Below are positions 19,816 through 28,096 of a DNA stretch of 64,000 nt, piece after piece. Under the pieces are notes generated by a model, which worked only from the letters and a program-made list of their open reading frames with translations, was not told the DNA's origin and searched no databases. Positions within the stretch are counted from its first letter, which is position 1, and every line of letters begins with the position of its first letter. Both the position numbers and the translations under genes were made by a program. This DNA is from Glutamicibacter ardleyensis (GTDB lineage: Bacteria > Actinomycetota > Actinomycetes > Actinomycetales > Micrococcaceae): positions 31,893 to 95,892 of the forward strand of contig NZ_BMKX01000013.1 in the NCBI RefSeq assembly GCF_014644555.1. The letters run 5' to 3'.

Positions 19816-20415
19816 TTATTCGAGGTTGGCGTGCCTGACCCAGAGTTTTTCGGCAGGCTCATCGGTGCTGTCCCACAATGACTGGAAAATCGCTTCGGTG
19901 AGGAGGAAAAGCACCTGTTCGAAGAGGGAACCCGAGTACTGGCGGGAGAGGCCGGAGCCGTGGTCTGTTTTCAGGGCGGCGGGAATGATCACCAGCGAGT
20001 CGGCGAGTTTGGCGAGCGGCGACTCCGGGGTGGCGGTGAAGGCGGCAATGCGCGCTCCAACCCGCTGCGCCGTTTCCGCCGACCTGAGCACTCCCTGCGT
20101 CGTTCCGGAGCCGGAGGCCACCAAGAGCAGGTCACCCGGACCGATGGCCGGGGTGGTGGTGGCTCCGGCAACATGGACGGTCATGCCCAGGTGCATCAGC
20201 CGCATGGCGGCCATGCGCAGTACCAGGCCACTTCGGCCCGCACCGGCAACGAATACCCGGCGTCCCTGGCCCAAAAGGTCTGCTAGGTCGGCCATCTCTT
20301 GGCCATCGACTGCGGCCGTCGTGTCGGAGATCTCGTCCCGTACGAGGGACAGATTGCGGTCGATCCCACCCCCGCTGGTGTGCACGGTATGTGTCGCGCT
20401 CGGTGTTGGGTTCAC
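19816..20415 (-). CDS. hxlB: 6-phospho-3-hexuloisomerase
   Basis: The 199-residue SIS-domain protein has the sugar-isomerase signature VFVAGAGRSGLVLRMAAMRL and the LLVASGSGTTQGV phosphate-binding loop, as in hexuloisomerases. It turns hexulose-6-phosphate into fructose-6-phosphate, completing formaldehyde fixation with the next gene. It is the first gene of the leftward unit, facing the divergent LuxR-type regulator across about 205 bases, which should hold the shared promoter region. Confidence 0.93.
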   Translation of the reverse strand: MNPTPSATHTVHTSGGGIDRNLSLVRDEISDTTAAVDGQEMADLADLLGQGRRVFVAGAGRSGLVLRMAAMRLMHLGMTVHVAGATTTPAIGPGDLLLVASGSGTTQGVLRSAETAQRVGARIAAFTATPESPLAKLADSLVIIPAALKTDHGSGLSRQYSGSLFEQVLFLLTEAIFQSLWDSTDEPAEKLWVRHANLE

Positions 20416-20620
20416 GATATCTTCCCTCCGATTCGATCTGTGGCCGGTGGCGGCCGCATGGATGTTTCCTGCTTGATATCCATCCTCTCGGAAAAAAGGG
20501 GTAGGGGTAACGCTGTTTTATGACAGTTGTAACTACACTTTAGGATGGGTGGATGCGTTGGTCCCAAGGACTTCGTCCCAGAAGCGGAACGACCGCCCCC
20601 ACTCCCCGAAGGGATCCACC

Positions 20621-21889
20621 ATGCACCATCCAGATCTACCGTGGCCGCTCTTGCAGAACGTGGCAGCACTGGCCGAGTCTCCGCTGTCCGAGATAGCGAA
20701 ACGGCTACGCGAGGCTGTGCTTCCCTATTACAGAAGCAGTGCGCTGGTCATCTTTACCGAAGACTGCACGGGACGACCCCAAAAGAAAGCGGGCGAGGAA
20801 GACATTATTTCCCGGGTCTCCATCGCCGAGCTCGACGCGCTTCGTGCCTCCCTGCCGGATGAGGCACCTTGGTTCGGGGAAGCCGAGCTCGCCGGCCGTC
20901 CACGCCCCGTACTCGCCCTTAAATACGCTCCCAGTCACGCTCTCCTCGTGCTGACGGATCCCCGCCCGGCGGATCCAGGGTACGAAGCGGGGCTTGACTT
21001 GGTGACGTACCTTTGGCGCGTTGCTGCCCGGCGGATTCAGGAGAAAGTAGCCGATGCGCCACCTGCATACCTGTTGGAATCGCGGGCTTCCTCGGCCGAA
21101 CGCATCCGCGTGACTGCGGAACTAACGGACCTGCACTCCACGACCTTGGAGACCCTCTTGGCGGCCCTGCGTTCATCCTCCTTGGACGATGCTGCAGCCC
21201 GCTCCACCGTCACGGACCTCGCCTCCAAGGCCTTGGTCGGGCTCCGTACCCTGAACGACCGAACGACAGATCTGGTGGAGGAGTCAGTTGGAACCGCCTT
21301 TGAACGCCTCCGGGAGAACCTGCAGTCGCTGACACGCTTCAGCGACATCGAGTTTGAGTTTATTGAACCACCACTAACAGGTAGGGCCTTGCCAGGCGAG
21401 GTTGCCCACGCGGCACGGGCCATCGTTCGCGGGCTTTTGTTGGCCATGATGGAGCAACCCAAGCTCAACAGAATCCGGACGCAATGGGACTGCGACGGTG
21501 AAAACTTGCTGATCAACGTGCGCGACGACGGCGACGGGACACTCGCTGCCGACGATCCGAGCATTATGCGTTTGGATCGCCGCGTCGAAGCGCTAACCGG
21601 CCACCTGCAGATCGACGTTATGCCGGGCTGGGGTGCAGACGTAGTTGTTACTCTTCCGCTGGCTCCGCCTGCCCCCTTGGCCGGGTACATAGCCGCTTGG
21701 AACCTTGCCGCTCGGGAACTCGAAGTACTCCAGCACCTTGTCGCCGGTCACAGCAACCGGACCATCGCATCGAAACTGGGCATCAGCGAAAACACGGTCA
21801 AATTCCATGTGCGGAACCTATTCAAGAAAATCGACGTCGGCTCCCGAACCGAAGCCATTGCCCTGGCGCACAGCCACGGACTCCGTTGA
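20621..21889 (+). CDS. LuxR-type regulator fused to a histidine-kinase-like core
   Basis: The 422-residue protein starts at the ATG behind GAAGGGATCC. An N-terminal region (1-150) may be a GAF-like sensor. Residues 160-172 (ERIRVTAELTDLH) align with the HisKA_3 motif but carry threonine where the phospho-histidine of ELHD belongs. Residues 270-360 resemble a HATPase domain (VRDDGDGT and a late GWGADVVVTLPL). Residues 365-420 are a LuxR helix-turn-helix (LAARELEVLQHLVAGHSN, ENTVKFHVRNLF). A kinase-like sensor fused straight to its DNA-binding domain, without a receiver, is unusual. Divergent from hxlB-hxlA, it is the likely formaldehyde-responsive regulator of that unit. Confidence 0.85.
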   Translation: MHHPDLPWPLLQNVAALAESPLSEIAKRLREAVLPYYRSSALVIFTEDCTGRPQKKAGEEDIISRVSIAELDALRASLPDEAPWFGEAELAGRPRPVLALKYAPSHALLVLTDPRPADPGYEAGLDLVTYLWRVAARRIQEKVADAPPAYLLESRASSAERIRVTAELTDLHSTTLETLLAALRSSSLDDAAARSTVTDLASKALVGLRTLNDRTTDLVEESVGTAFERLRENLQSLTRFSDIEFEFIEPPLTGRALPGEVAHAARAIVRGLLLAMMEQPKLNRIRTQWDCDGENLLINVRDDGDGTLAADDPSIMRLDRRVEALTGHLQIDVMPGWGADVVVTLPLAPPAPLAGYIAAWNLAARELEVLQHLVAGHSNRTIASKLGISENTVKFHVRNLFKKIDVGSRTEAIALAHSHGLR

Positions 21890-22184
21890 CAGTGCAGGGA
21901 CGGAGTGAGGTCAAACCCGCGCACCAACACCCCTGATTCCTCCCACATAGAACCGGCAAAACGTGGTGCAACCCTGACGATTGGCCCGTAGGGCGGTGGC
22001 CCCGGTCCATCCAGCTTGAGGAATCGATCCAGCCGCGTTGGTCCACCTCCAGCGAAGCCTCCACAGGTCCAATGAGACCTACAGGGTCAGGCAAACCCTG
22101 AACGGACCCCCGCCGCGAATGCATGGATACAGGTCGCTCGGAGACGACCCCTTGCACTCCGAGACGACCCCTTGCAGATGAACG
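21890..22184. other. Intergenic stretch with a short direct repeat
   Basis: No gene is seen. A 16-base direct repeat, GAGACGACCCCTTGCA, occurs at 22141-22156 and 22161-22176, just outside the IS630-type remnant. Confidence 0.5.
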
Positions 22185-22631
22185 TCAACCACGGGGCCGC
22201 CAAAATGAAAACAAAGCACACAATTCGTTGTTGGATTGGTTGCGCCAGGGGACGTACCGACGGATCATGCCCGGTTGCGCCCGGTGGCCGGGATGGTCGG
22301 TGCCATTCAGCGCGAAGTAGCGCGGCGCGGTGAACCGGGGTTCGATCCGGTTCAGGAGTGAACCGTGGAACGGCACGTAGGCAAGCTCCACGTTGTTCGC
22401 CGCCGCCCAGTCCCCGACTCTGGAATCGCCTTTCGTGAAACGGTGCGGGCTGTAGTTGTCCATGATGATCACGATCCGCAAGCCGCGGTACTCGCTGTCG
22501 AATCCAGGCGGGCCAGCTGTGTCGGGACTGGATGTGAAGCCAGATATCGAAAATGAGATCTGGTTTCCGCCGGGGTTCGCTCTGCGGAAACCGGTGGTGA
22601 ACCGTGACCGAAGATTGGCCTCAGCGCCCAA
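22185..22631 (-). pseudogene. IS630-family transposase remnant
   Basis: The frame contains LRIVIIMDNYSPH, then VELAYVPFHGSLLNRIEP and RYFALNGTDHPGH (quoted in parts). These are the middle and last acidic-residue blocks of IS630-type DDE transposases. The N-terminal domain is missing and the upstream part of the frame looks like noise. The remnant abuts the 5'-truncated formaldehyde dehydrogenase at 22678, so this IS or its decay probably removed the start of that gene. Confidence 0.8.
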
Positions 22632-22677
22632 ACCCCAATACCCGGGCTATTGGTTCCTGCCCGGGTAACCACTGAAC

Positions 22678-23377
22678 TTGTTCTTCTTGGACATCTTGCC
22701 GACCGGCTTTCACGGATGCGTCAGCGCCCAGGTCAAGCCGGGATCGACCGTTTATGTTGCCGGGGCCGGACCCGTAGGTCGTTGTGCGGCAGCCGGTGCG
22801 CGGCTGTTGGGAGCGGCATGTGTCATCATCGGCGACCAAAACAAGGAACTGTCTGGAGGTGATGGAGAAGGCGGGTTACGAAACGGCCGACCTGAGTAGT
22901 AGCGTTCCACTGACCGACCAGATTGACGCAATCCTCGGTGTCCCGGAAGTTGACTGCGGTGTCGATGCTGTCGGCTACGAAGCCCACGGACTTGGCGAGT
23001 CCAGTGACAAGGAAGCTCCCGAAGCAGCCTTGAATTCGATGTTTGAAGTGGTTCGAGCCGGCGGGGCCATTGGTATCCCCGGAATCTATGTCGGCAACGA
23101 TCCAGGCAGCAAGCACGATCGAGCGAAAAATGGCACCCTTGATTTGGCGCTCGGAGCAGCGTGGTTCAAGTCCCTGACTTTGGTCACCGGCATGGCTCCC
23201 GTGAGAAATTACAGTCTCGAACTCATGCAAGCCATCCTCTGGAACCGCATCGATCTTCCGGCTGTAATGAACACCGAAGTCGTTCCGATCGACCAGGGAC
23301 CGGACGCGTACGCACGATTCAGTGCTGGTTCGTCGAAAAAGTTCGTCATCGACCCGAACGGAATGTTGAAGAAATAG
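22678..23377 (+). pseudogene. fdhA: Truncated, frameshifted glutathione-independent formaldehyde dehydrogenase
   Basis: The sequence aligns with the C-terminal 60 percent of the intact fdhA product encoded at 40299-41492: DILPTGFHGC, VYVAGAGPVGRC, VPLTDQIDAILG, VDCGVDAVGYEAHG, LWNRIDLPAVMNTEV and KFVIDPNGM all have counterparts. The zinc-binding N-terminal domain is missing. A one-base frame change near 22850-22860 (between the GDQNKE and LEVMEKAGYE blocks) breaks it further. A good terminator follows. It is a dead second copy, diverged from the intact one and on the opposite strand. Confidence 0.88.
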
Positions 23378-23429
23378 TTCTGTACCGAGGAACGGTTCGG
23401 CAAACATTTTAGGTCGATATCGTGGAATG

Positions 23430-23464
23430 TGTGGGCGAAAGGGCATGATGCCCTTTTGCCCACA
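23430..23464. terminator. Strong terminator hairpin after the decayed fdhA copy
   Basis: A 16-base arm (TGTGGGCGAAAGGGCA) pairs with TGCCCTTTTGCCCACA with one mismatch and a 3-base loop. The 23465-23720 spacer holds nothing else I can support. Confidence 0.75.
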
Positions 23465-23720
23465 CGTTCCACGTCCGCTTCTGGTCGAAGCGCCAGCACC
23501 GGTAAAGCCGCCCGTGGATTAATCGGGCCTTGGACTGGGCTCCACTTTATGGCGCAGAGGGATCCACTTCTACGATCTGGATCCAGCACTGCTGCTAAAG
23601 GCGGAATTACCCAATAGCGCGTGCCGCACGTCCATACACCCGGGTGAAACCGGTGCGCCATCCACGGCTGTGGCTCGTGCTGCCGGGAACATCAGGCCTG
23701 GGTAAGTGCTCTTGGGCGAC

Positions 23721-24650
23721 TCAGAACGTCAGCACGAGTCGCCCGCGGGCCCCGCCGCCCTCGAGGCGTCGATGTGCTTGTTCCGCCTGCTCGGCCGGGA
23801 GTGCCGCGGCCACGCGCGGGGTGAGGACACCGTCCTGGACGTAACGGCGCAGTAAGTCCAGCTTGTCGGCCGAACGGTACTCGCGGAATACGTTGACCTT
23901 ATGGAACGTGACGTCTCGGGTCGGCGGCCCCGCCCAACGACCGATTGAAACGAAGGCACCACCATTGCGGACGGCGGGCAGTGCTTTCTCGTTCATGCGG
24001 GCAGCATCGATGAGCGCGTCGGCACCGTCGGGAACGATGGCGCGGATGCGGTCGGCCACGTCGTCTCCTCGGGCAACCACGTGATCGGCACCGAGGTCTT
24101 CCACGAGCCCGCGGTCTTTTTCTGCGGCGTCGGCGATGACCACCAAGCCGGCATGTTTGGCCAACTCGATGACATAGTTGCCCAGTGTGCCGGCGGCGCC
24201 GGTCACCGCCAGGGTTTGCCCGGGTTCCAGTCCCGCCATTTCAAGGGCCTGGATCGCGGCGAGTCCGTTCATCGGCACAGTCGATGCGGCGTTCATGTCG
24301 AGATTGGTGGGGATACGGGTCATCGATTCATCGGGGCCGACCAAATACTCGACATATGCGCCACCGTGGGCGCTCAACGGCAGGGCCATGGCCATCACTT
24401 CGTCGCCGATTTCCCAGCGGCTACCTGGGCCTGTTTCGTCGATGACGCCAGCGGCGTCCATGCCGGGCACATACGGCGGTTCAAATTCACCGGTACCCAG
24501 GCCTCCGGAGCGCACCTTGGTATCCACCGGGCTCACTGCAACGGCCTTCACGCGTAGGCGGGCCTCGCCCGGGCCGGGATGCGGTTCGCTGACATTGTGC
24601 ACGGTGAGGGCCTCCGGCCCTCCGAATTCACTAACTCCAATAGCCTTCAT
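23721..24650 (-). CDS. Quinone oxidoreductase-like NADP(H)-dependent MDR protein
   Basis: The 309-residue protein is a medium-chain dehydrogenase/reductase without zinc cysteines: MKAIGVSEFGGPEAL at the start, YVPGMDAAGVI, and the nucleotide-binding AVTGAAGTLGNYVIELAKHAG. This layout is typical of NADPH:quinone or zeta-crystallin-type reductases acting on quinones or reactive carbonyls. It stands alone, converging on the decayed fdhA gene. Substrate unknown; a link to aldehyde stress is only suggested by the surroundings. Confidence 0.88.
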   Translation of the reverse strand: MKAIGVSEFGGPEALTVHNVSEPHPGPGEARLRVKAVAVSPVDTKVRSGGLGTGEFEPPYVPGMDAAGVIDETGPGSRWEIGDEVMAMALPLSAHGGAYVEYLVGPDESMTRIPTNLDMNAASTVPMNGLAAIQALEMAGLEPGQTLAVTGAAGTLGNYVIELAKHAGLVVIADAAEKDRGLVEDLGADHVVARGDDVADRIRAIVPDGADALIDAARMNEKALPAVRNGGAFVSIGRWAGPPTRDVTFHKVNVFREYRSADKLDLLRRYVQDGVLTPRVAAALPAEQAEQAHRRLEGGGARGRLVLTF

Positions 24651-24869
24651 ATTGGTGGCAACGCGCCCTCTCCCGCAGGTATTCCAAGCGCAGACGCATC
24701 ATAGACAGGATTCTGGTGCGGCATCCACCCAACGAGACCAAACGACGCGTGGACAAAAACTGTCTATCATTCCGCTCGCAAGCGGGTCACTCGACGATTC
24801 AAGCACCACCAAAATTGTCGTTTTCCTCTAAGTCGTCCGCACGAGTTTCAGAAGTCACCTACACGGCCG

Positions 24870-25484
24870 CTATTTCGATTTCAGGAGTTTCTTGCCGTCG
24901 GGCCGAAGCTCCCCGGTCGGGGAGACGTGCCGGTAGAGGGTTTGCCGGGTAACACCCAGTTCCTCGCACAGGGAGCCGATCTTCGTTTCCTTATGTCCCA
25001 CGGCGGCCATGGCCAGGCGGACCTTGGCCGGTGTCATCTTGTAGGGCCGGCCTCCCTTGCGGCCGCGGGCCCGGGCCGAGGCCAATCCTGCCTTGGTGCG
25101 CTCGGAAATGAGTTCGCGTTCGAACTCGGCCAGGGCGGCGAAGATCCCGAAGACCAGTTTCCCCGAGGCTGTCGTGGTATCGATGGCCGCGCCCTCCCCG
25201 GTGAGGACCTTGAGTCCGATGCCGCGTTCGGTGAGGTTGTGGACGGTGTTCACCAGGTGGCGCAGGTCCCGGCCCAGCCGGTCAAGCTTCCACACCAACA
25301 GGGTGTCTCCCGCATTCATGCCCTTCAGGCAGGAAGCCAGTTCCGGCCTGTCGTCCTCCTTCCCCGAGGCGTGGTCCTCATAGAGCTTCGACGGGTCGAC
25401 CCCTGCCGCCAGGAGTGCATCGCGTTGGAGGTCGGTGCTTTGCGATCCGTCCGTTTTCGATACCCGCATGTAGCCGATCAGCAT
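24870..25484 (-). CDS. Serine resolvase, twin 1
   Basis: The 204-residue protein has YMRVSK with the catalytic serine near the N-terminus, VWKLDRLGRDLRHL, FERELISERTKAGL and a C-terminal helix-turn-helix (GSLCEELGVTRQTLYRHV). It is about 85-90 percent identical by eye to the resolvase at 50084-50698, and the region before each start is conserved too. The two genes point away from the DNA between them, so their res sites are in opposite orientation about 24.5 kb apart. Confidence 0.93.
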   Translation of the reverse strand: MLIGYMRVSKTDGSQSTDLQRDALLAAGVDPSKLYEDHASGKEDDRPELASCLKGMNAGDTLLVWKLDRLGRDLRHLVNTVHNLTERGIGLKVLTGEGAAIDTTTASGKLVFGIFAALAEFERELISERTKAGLASARARGRKGGRPYKMTPAKVRLAMAAVGHKETKIGSLCEELGVTRQTLYRHVSPTGELRPDGKKLLKSK

Positions 25485-25490
25485 GGCTCA

Positions 25491-25524
25491 AACCTCTTGT
25501 CATCTATACGGCCGTTTACGTGAC
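25491..25524 (-). promoter_or_regulatory. res-type site shared by the two twin resolvases, copy 1
   Basis: On the minus strand GTCACGTAAACG-CCGTATA-ATGACAAGAGGTT stands before the resolvase start. The same block, with two base changes, stands before the twin at 50084. Conservation outside the coding region suggests a recombination or operator site. Confidence 0.6.
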
Positions 25525-25732
25525 GCCAAATTTAGGAAAGTAAGCGTTTACGAAAAATGTCACTTAACTCGTTATTTATTCTAGGTTATGCAAAGGTAGT
25601 GTGTTTGTTGTTATATGACAGTCTGCTCAGCAGCAGACGAAGCACGATGATTTGCACGCTCGACAACGCGGCGTCGGCTCCGCATGTGAAAATTATCGGC
25701 AATGAAAACGACTGTGAACCGTATTGCGGTTG

Positions 25733-25828
25733 GTGCATATGACTTCTGACAAACCATGTATCCGAAGTCGGCTTCAATCGCCCCAAAGTTCGGGAATCCC
25801 AATGCAGGCGACTTCGGAAAGCGACAAT
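25733..25828 (+). promoter_or_regulatory. res-like region with Tn402-type repeats before the broken resolvase
   Basis: Two blocks resemble the Tn402/Tn5053 terminal repeat (whose reverse complement reads GTGCAG...CTTCTGAAAACGACA): GTGCATATGACTTCTGACAAA near 25734-25753 and TGCAGGCGACTTCGGAAAG followed by CGACA, ending one base before the ATG at 25829. An inverted GAAGTCGGC lies between. I read it as the res or end region of a Tn402-like element. Together with the twin-1 site this fills the 25485-25828 gap. Confidence 0.45.
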
Positions 25829-26431
25829 ATGTTGATCGGATACGCACGGGTTTCCACTGCAGACCAAAACCCGGACCACCAGGTGGATGACCTCATGCGT
25901 GCGGGGGTCGCCACAGAGAACATTTACGTCGACCGTGCCAGCGGCGCCAAGGTCAGCCGGCCCGAGCTCGATAAGGCCCTCGCCTCCGCCAACCGAGATG
26001 GCGACCAGCTCGTCATCACCCGCCTGGATAGACTCGGGCGTTCAGTGCTTCATTTAGTCAAGCTCGGCGCAAACATGCGAGAACGGGGTGTAGGGCTGGT
26101 CGTACTTGAGCAGGCCATCGACACCACGACCCCGGAAGGTAGGGCGATGTGCGGAATGCTCTCGGTTCTCGCTGAACTCTAACGCGAACTCATTGCCGCA
26201 AATACCCGCGGCGGCCTCGCTGCGGCCCGGGCCCGCGGAAAAACAGGAGGGCGGCGTCGGAAGCTCACCTCCGATCAGGCCGCCCATGCCCAACAGCTCT
26301 ACGATGCAGGGAAACACACCGTCCAGCGGATCGCCGACCCGCTCCAGGTTCCTCGTTCCACCATCTACGGCCACCTTAACAAAGAAAGTATCGGGCGGCA
26401 CCCCACCGGCAAAGGGCCTATGCAGGCTTAG
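25829..26431 (+). pseudogene. Serine resolvase broken by one in-frame stop
   Basis: The gene starts at MLIGYARVSTADQN and runs in a single frame for 200 codons to TAG at 26429-26431, but a TAA at 26180-26182 interrupts it in the helix that should read LAEL-(Q/E)-RELIAANTRGGL. After it the frame continues with GKTGGRRRKL and a helix-turn-helix (QRIADPLQVPRSTIYGHLN). The N-terminal catalytic part (serine, RLDRLGRS) is intact. A single point mutation explains the damage, so the loss is recent, or the stop is suppressed or miscalled. Confidence 0.85.
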
Positions 26432-26451
26432 CGCTCAATCCGTCCCCATTA

Positions 26452-26826
26452 CTACCAAGACCCCAACTCCAGGACTTCAGCCAGCAGCTTTCGCCAACTA
26501 ATCGTTGGACGGTCCGCTCCTCTAGCAGCCAGCGCTGCTTCATGTGTGGCACGGGTACCGGGCTCATAGCTTTCCCGAGATTGGAAGTGTGCGTGGATGG
26601 TAGCCACGTTTTTATGGCAGCGATCGGCGATTTCACGCGCGGTCAGTCCGGCAGCGTACATCATGTCCCATTCAGGATGCCTTGAAACTTCCCAGCCCGT
26701 CATGCTGGACATGCTATTAGGACCACCCACTTGGCGGAACGTCTCACTTCGGCGAATCAATAAGTTTGCATGACTAGGAGAGTCATTCGTGCCTAAGGTG
26801 AACCACCAGGCGAACTCGAATATCAT
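26452..26826 (-). pseudogene. Helicase-associated-domain fragment
   Basis: The central part, HPEWDMMYAAGLTAREIADR then NVATIHAHFQSRESYEPG and RATHEAALAAR, resembles the helicase-associated repeats found at the C-terminus of large DEAD/DEAH helicases on Arthrobacter plasmids. The frame ends abruptly after LLAEVLELGSW, 21 bases from the resolvase stop at 26431, as if cut by the arrival of that resolvase segment. No helicase core is present. The first 30 residues may not be real. Confidence 0.6.
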
Positions 26827-27609
26827 TTAGCCAGTTTTACTCTGAGCTCGAACTCGTGAAAGACCACCACATGAAAATCATTAATTTCATGGTCCCTGCC
26901 GCGTTGAATTTTGCTCTCAGGATGAGCCTCCTCGGCGCTGCCAACCCAAGCCGCCGTCAGTTTACCTGCAAGCTGCACCCCACCGACGTGCCCCGTACAA
27001 AAGCCAATGTATACGAGAGGTGGCTTGTGAAAAAGTGACATCCACCGATAGCCTCATTTCTCCGATTTAGCCATCTAGCTCGTTTTCAAAACGAAAATAA
27101 GGCGCTGTTGCGGCCAAATCCAAACGGGCTTGATACTCGTTGCGCATTCTCCAATGAAGATTGCACGCTCCCCTTAATTCATCGTCTGGATTCTTTTCCG
27201 GGGGCCGAAAACACCCCAAAGTATCTACTCATTGGCGAAACGACACGACACATTGAGAGTATTTAAGTTATTTTTAGGCTCCCCATTTTCTGATATTCAA
27301 ACGGTGCCAAGGGGTATAAAGGTACCTTTCGAGGCTTAACCACCTTTAGAGAGCCGGTGTTCTGACCGAATTTTGACAGGATGTGGATGAATATTGGGTT
27401 TTTTGGTGAAGGCTTTGGGTTAAATGGCAAATAGACAAAAGGTACCTTTTGAGGCTCACGGTACCTAAACCGCACTTTGCCCCAAAATATCCAGACTCGC
27501 GAGGAAAACAGCCTCACAGAATCCTTACTTACATGGTGGTAGTTTCGTGTGTAGTCGGAAACAGTTACAGACCCAAAGGGTTCGGAACAGTAGAGCGAGG
27601 GAAGTAAAC
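26827..27609. other. AT-rich stretch upstream of the replication region
   Basis: I find no convincing gene. The right half carries the left-hand group of AAAGGTACCTTT repeats (27318-27329, 27438-27449, plus GGTACC at 27460). Confidence 0.55.
27318..27465. repeat. Iteron-like repeats, left group
   Basis: Two full palindromes AAAGGTACCTTT at 27318-27329 and 27438-27449, and a core GGTACC at 27460-27465, precede the small ribbon-helix-helix-type gene. The same motif recurs about ten times after rep (29942-31177). Confidence 0.75.
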
Positions 27610-27834
27610 ATGGCTGCAACAGGAAACCGCGGAGGCGGGCGACGGAGCAAAGGCGAGCGCTTCTTTGTAGGCACTCGTGTACCTGTGGCTCACCAAGAAC
27701 AGCTGAAGGAGGCTGCCGCACGCGACAACCTATCCGTTAGTGAATTCGTGGAGAACTTGATTGTCTCAGCTGTAAATGATCCCAAGCATGGTTCTGGACG
27801 CAAAGGTCCTGAACGTCTAAGCCTCACGGCTTAA
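27610..27834 (+). CDS. Small DNA-binding-like protein next to rep
   Basis: The 74-residue protein starts at the ATG after GAGGGAAG. It is basic at both ends and contains FFVGTRVPVAHQEQLKEAA then NLSVSEFVENLI, the strand-helix-helix pattern of ribbon-helix-helix (CopG/MetJ-type) regulators. Lying between two groups of plasmid repeats and in front of the replication gene, it could control copy number or rep transcription. The end of the gene is followed by a GC-rich hairpin at 27843-27859. Confidence 0.7.
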   Translation: MAATGNRGGGRRSKGERFFVGTRVPVAHQEQLKEAAARDNLSVSEFVENLIVSAVNDPKHGSGRKGPERLSLTA

Positions 27835-27842
27835 AATAAGGA

Positions 27843-27859
27843 GCCCGCATGTAGCGGGC
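27843..27859 (+). terminator. GC-rich hairpin before rep
   Basis: GCCCGC and GCGGGC form a 6-bp stem with a 5-base loop right after the small regulator gene. No T-run follows, so it may be an attenuator or RNA-processing site. The 27860-28096 leader has a GGAAAGGAGG sequence that could serve a leader peptide (frame from 27871). Confidence 0.45.
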
Positions 27860-28096
27860 CCCTGAAGTATGTGTTCCTCGTCGGGAAGCTTGCCGGCCAA
27901 AGACGAAGAACTTATTTAGTTAGATCCACAAAAAGAGGAAAGGAGGTAGAAAACCCAAGGAACCAGAACACTCGCAGAGCGCTCAGACTCCGACCTTATG
28001 AGCAAATGATTCATCATTCACACACAGGGCTTTTGCCTGCCATCCTTTTGAGAGGATACCGCTATCGTACCGCAGCTCTATGGTGCAGTTCCACCG

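Noticed and set aside
26823..27041. Short open frames on both strands (60-72 codons)
   Set aside because: They overlap each other on opposite strands and neither has a start signal or known motif.
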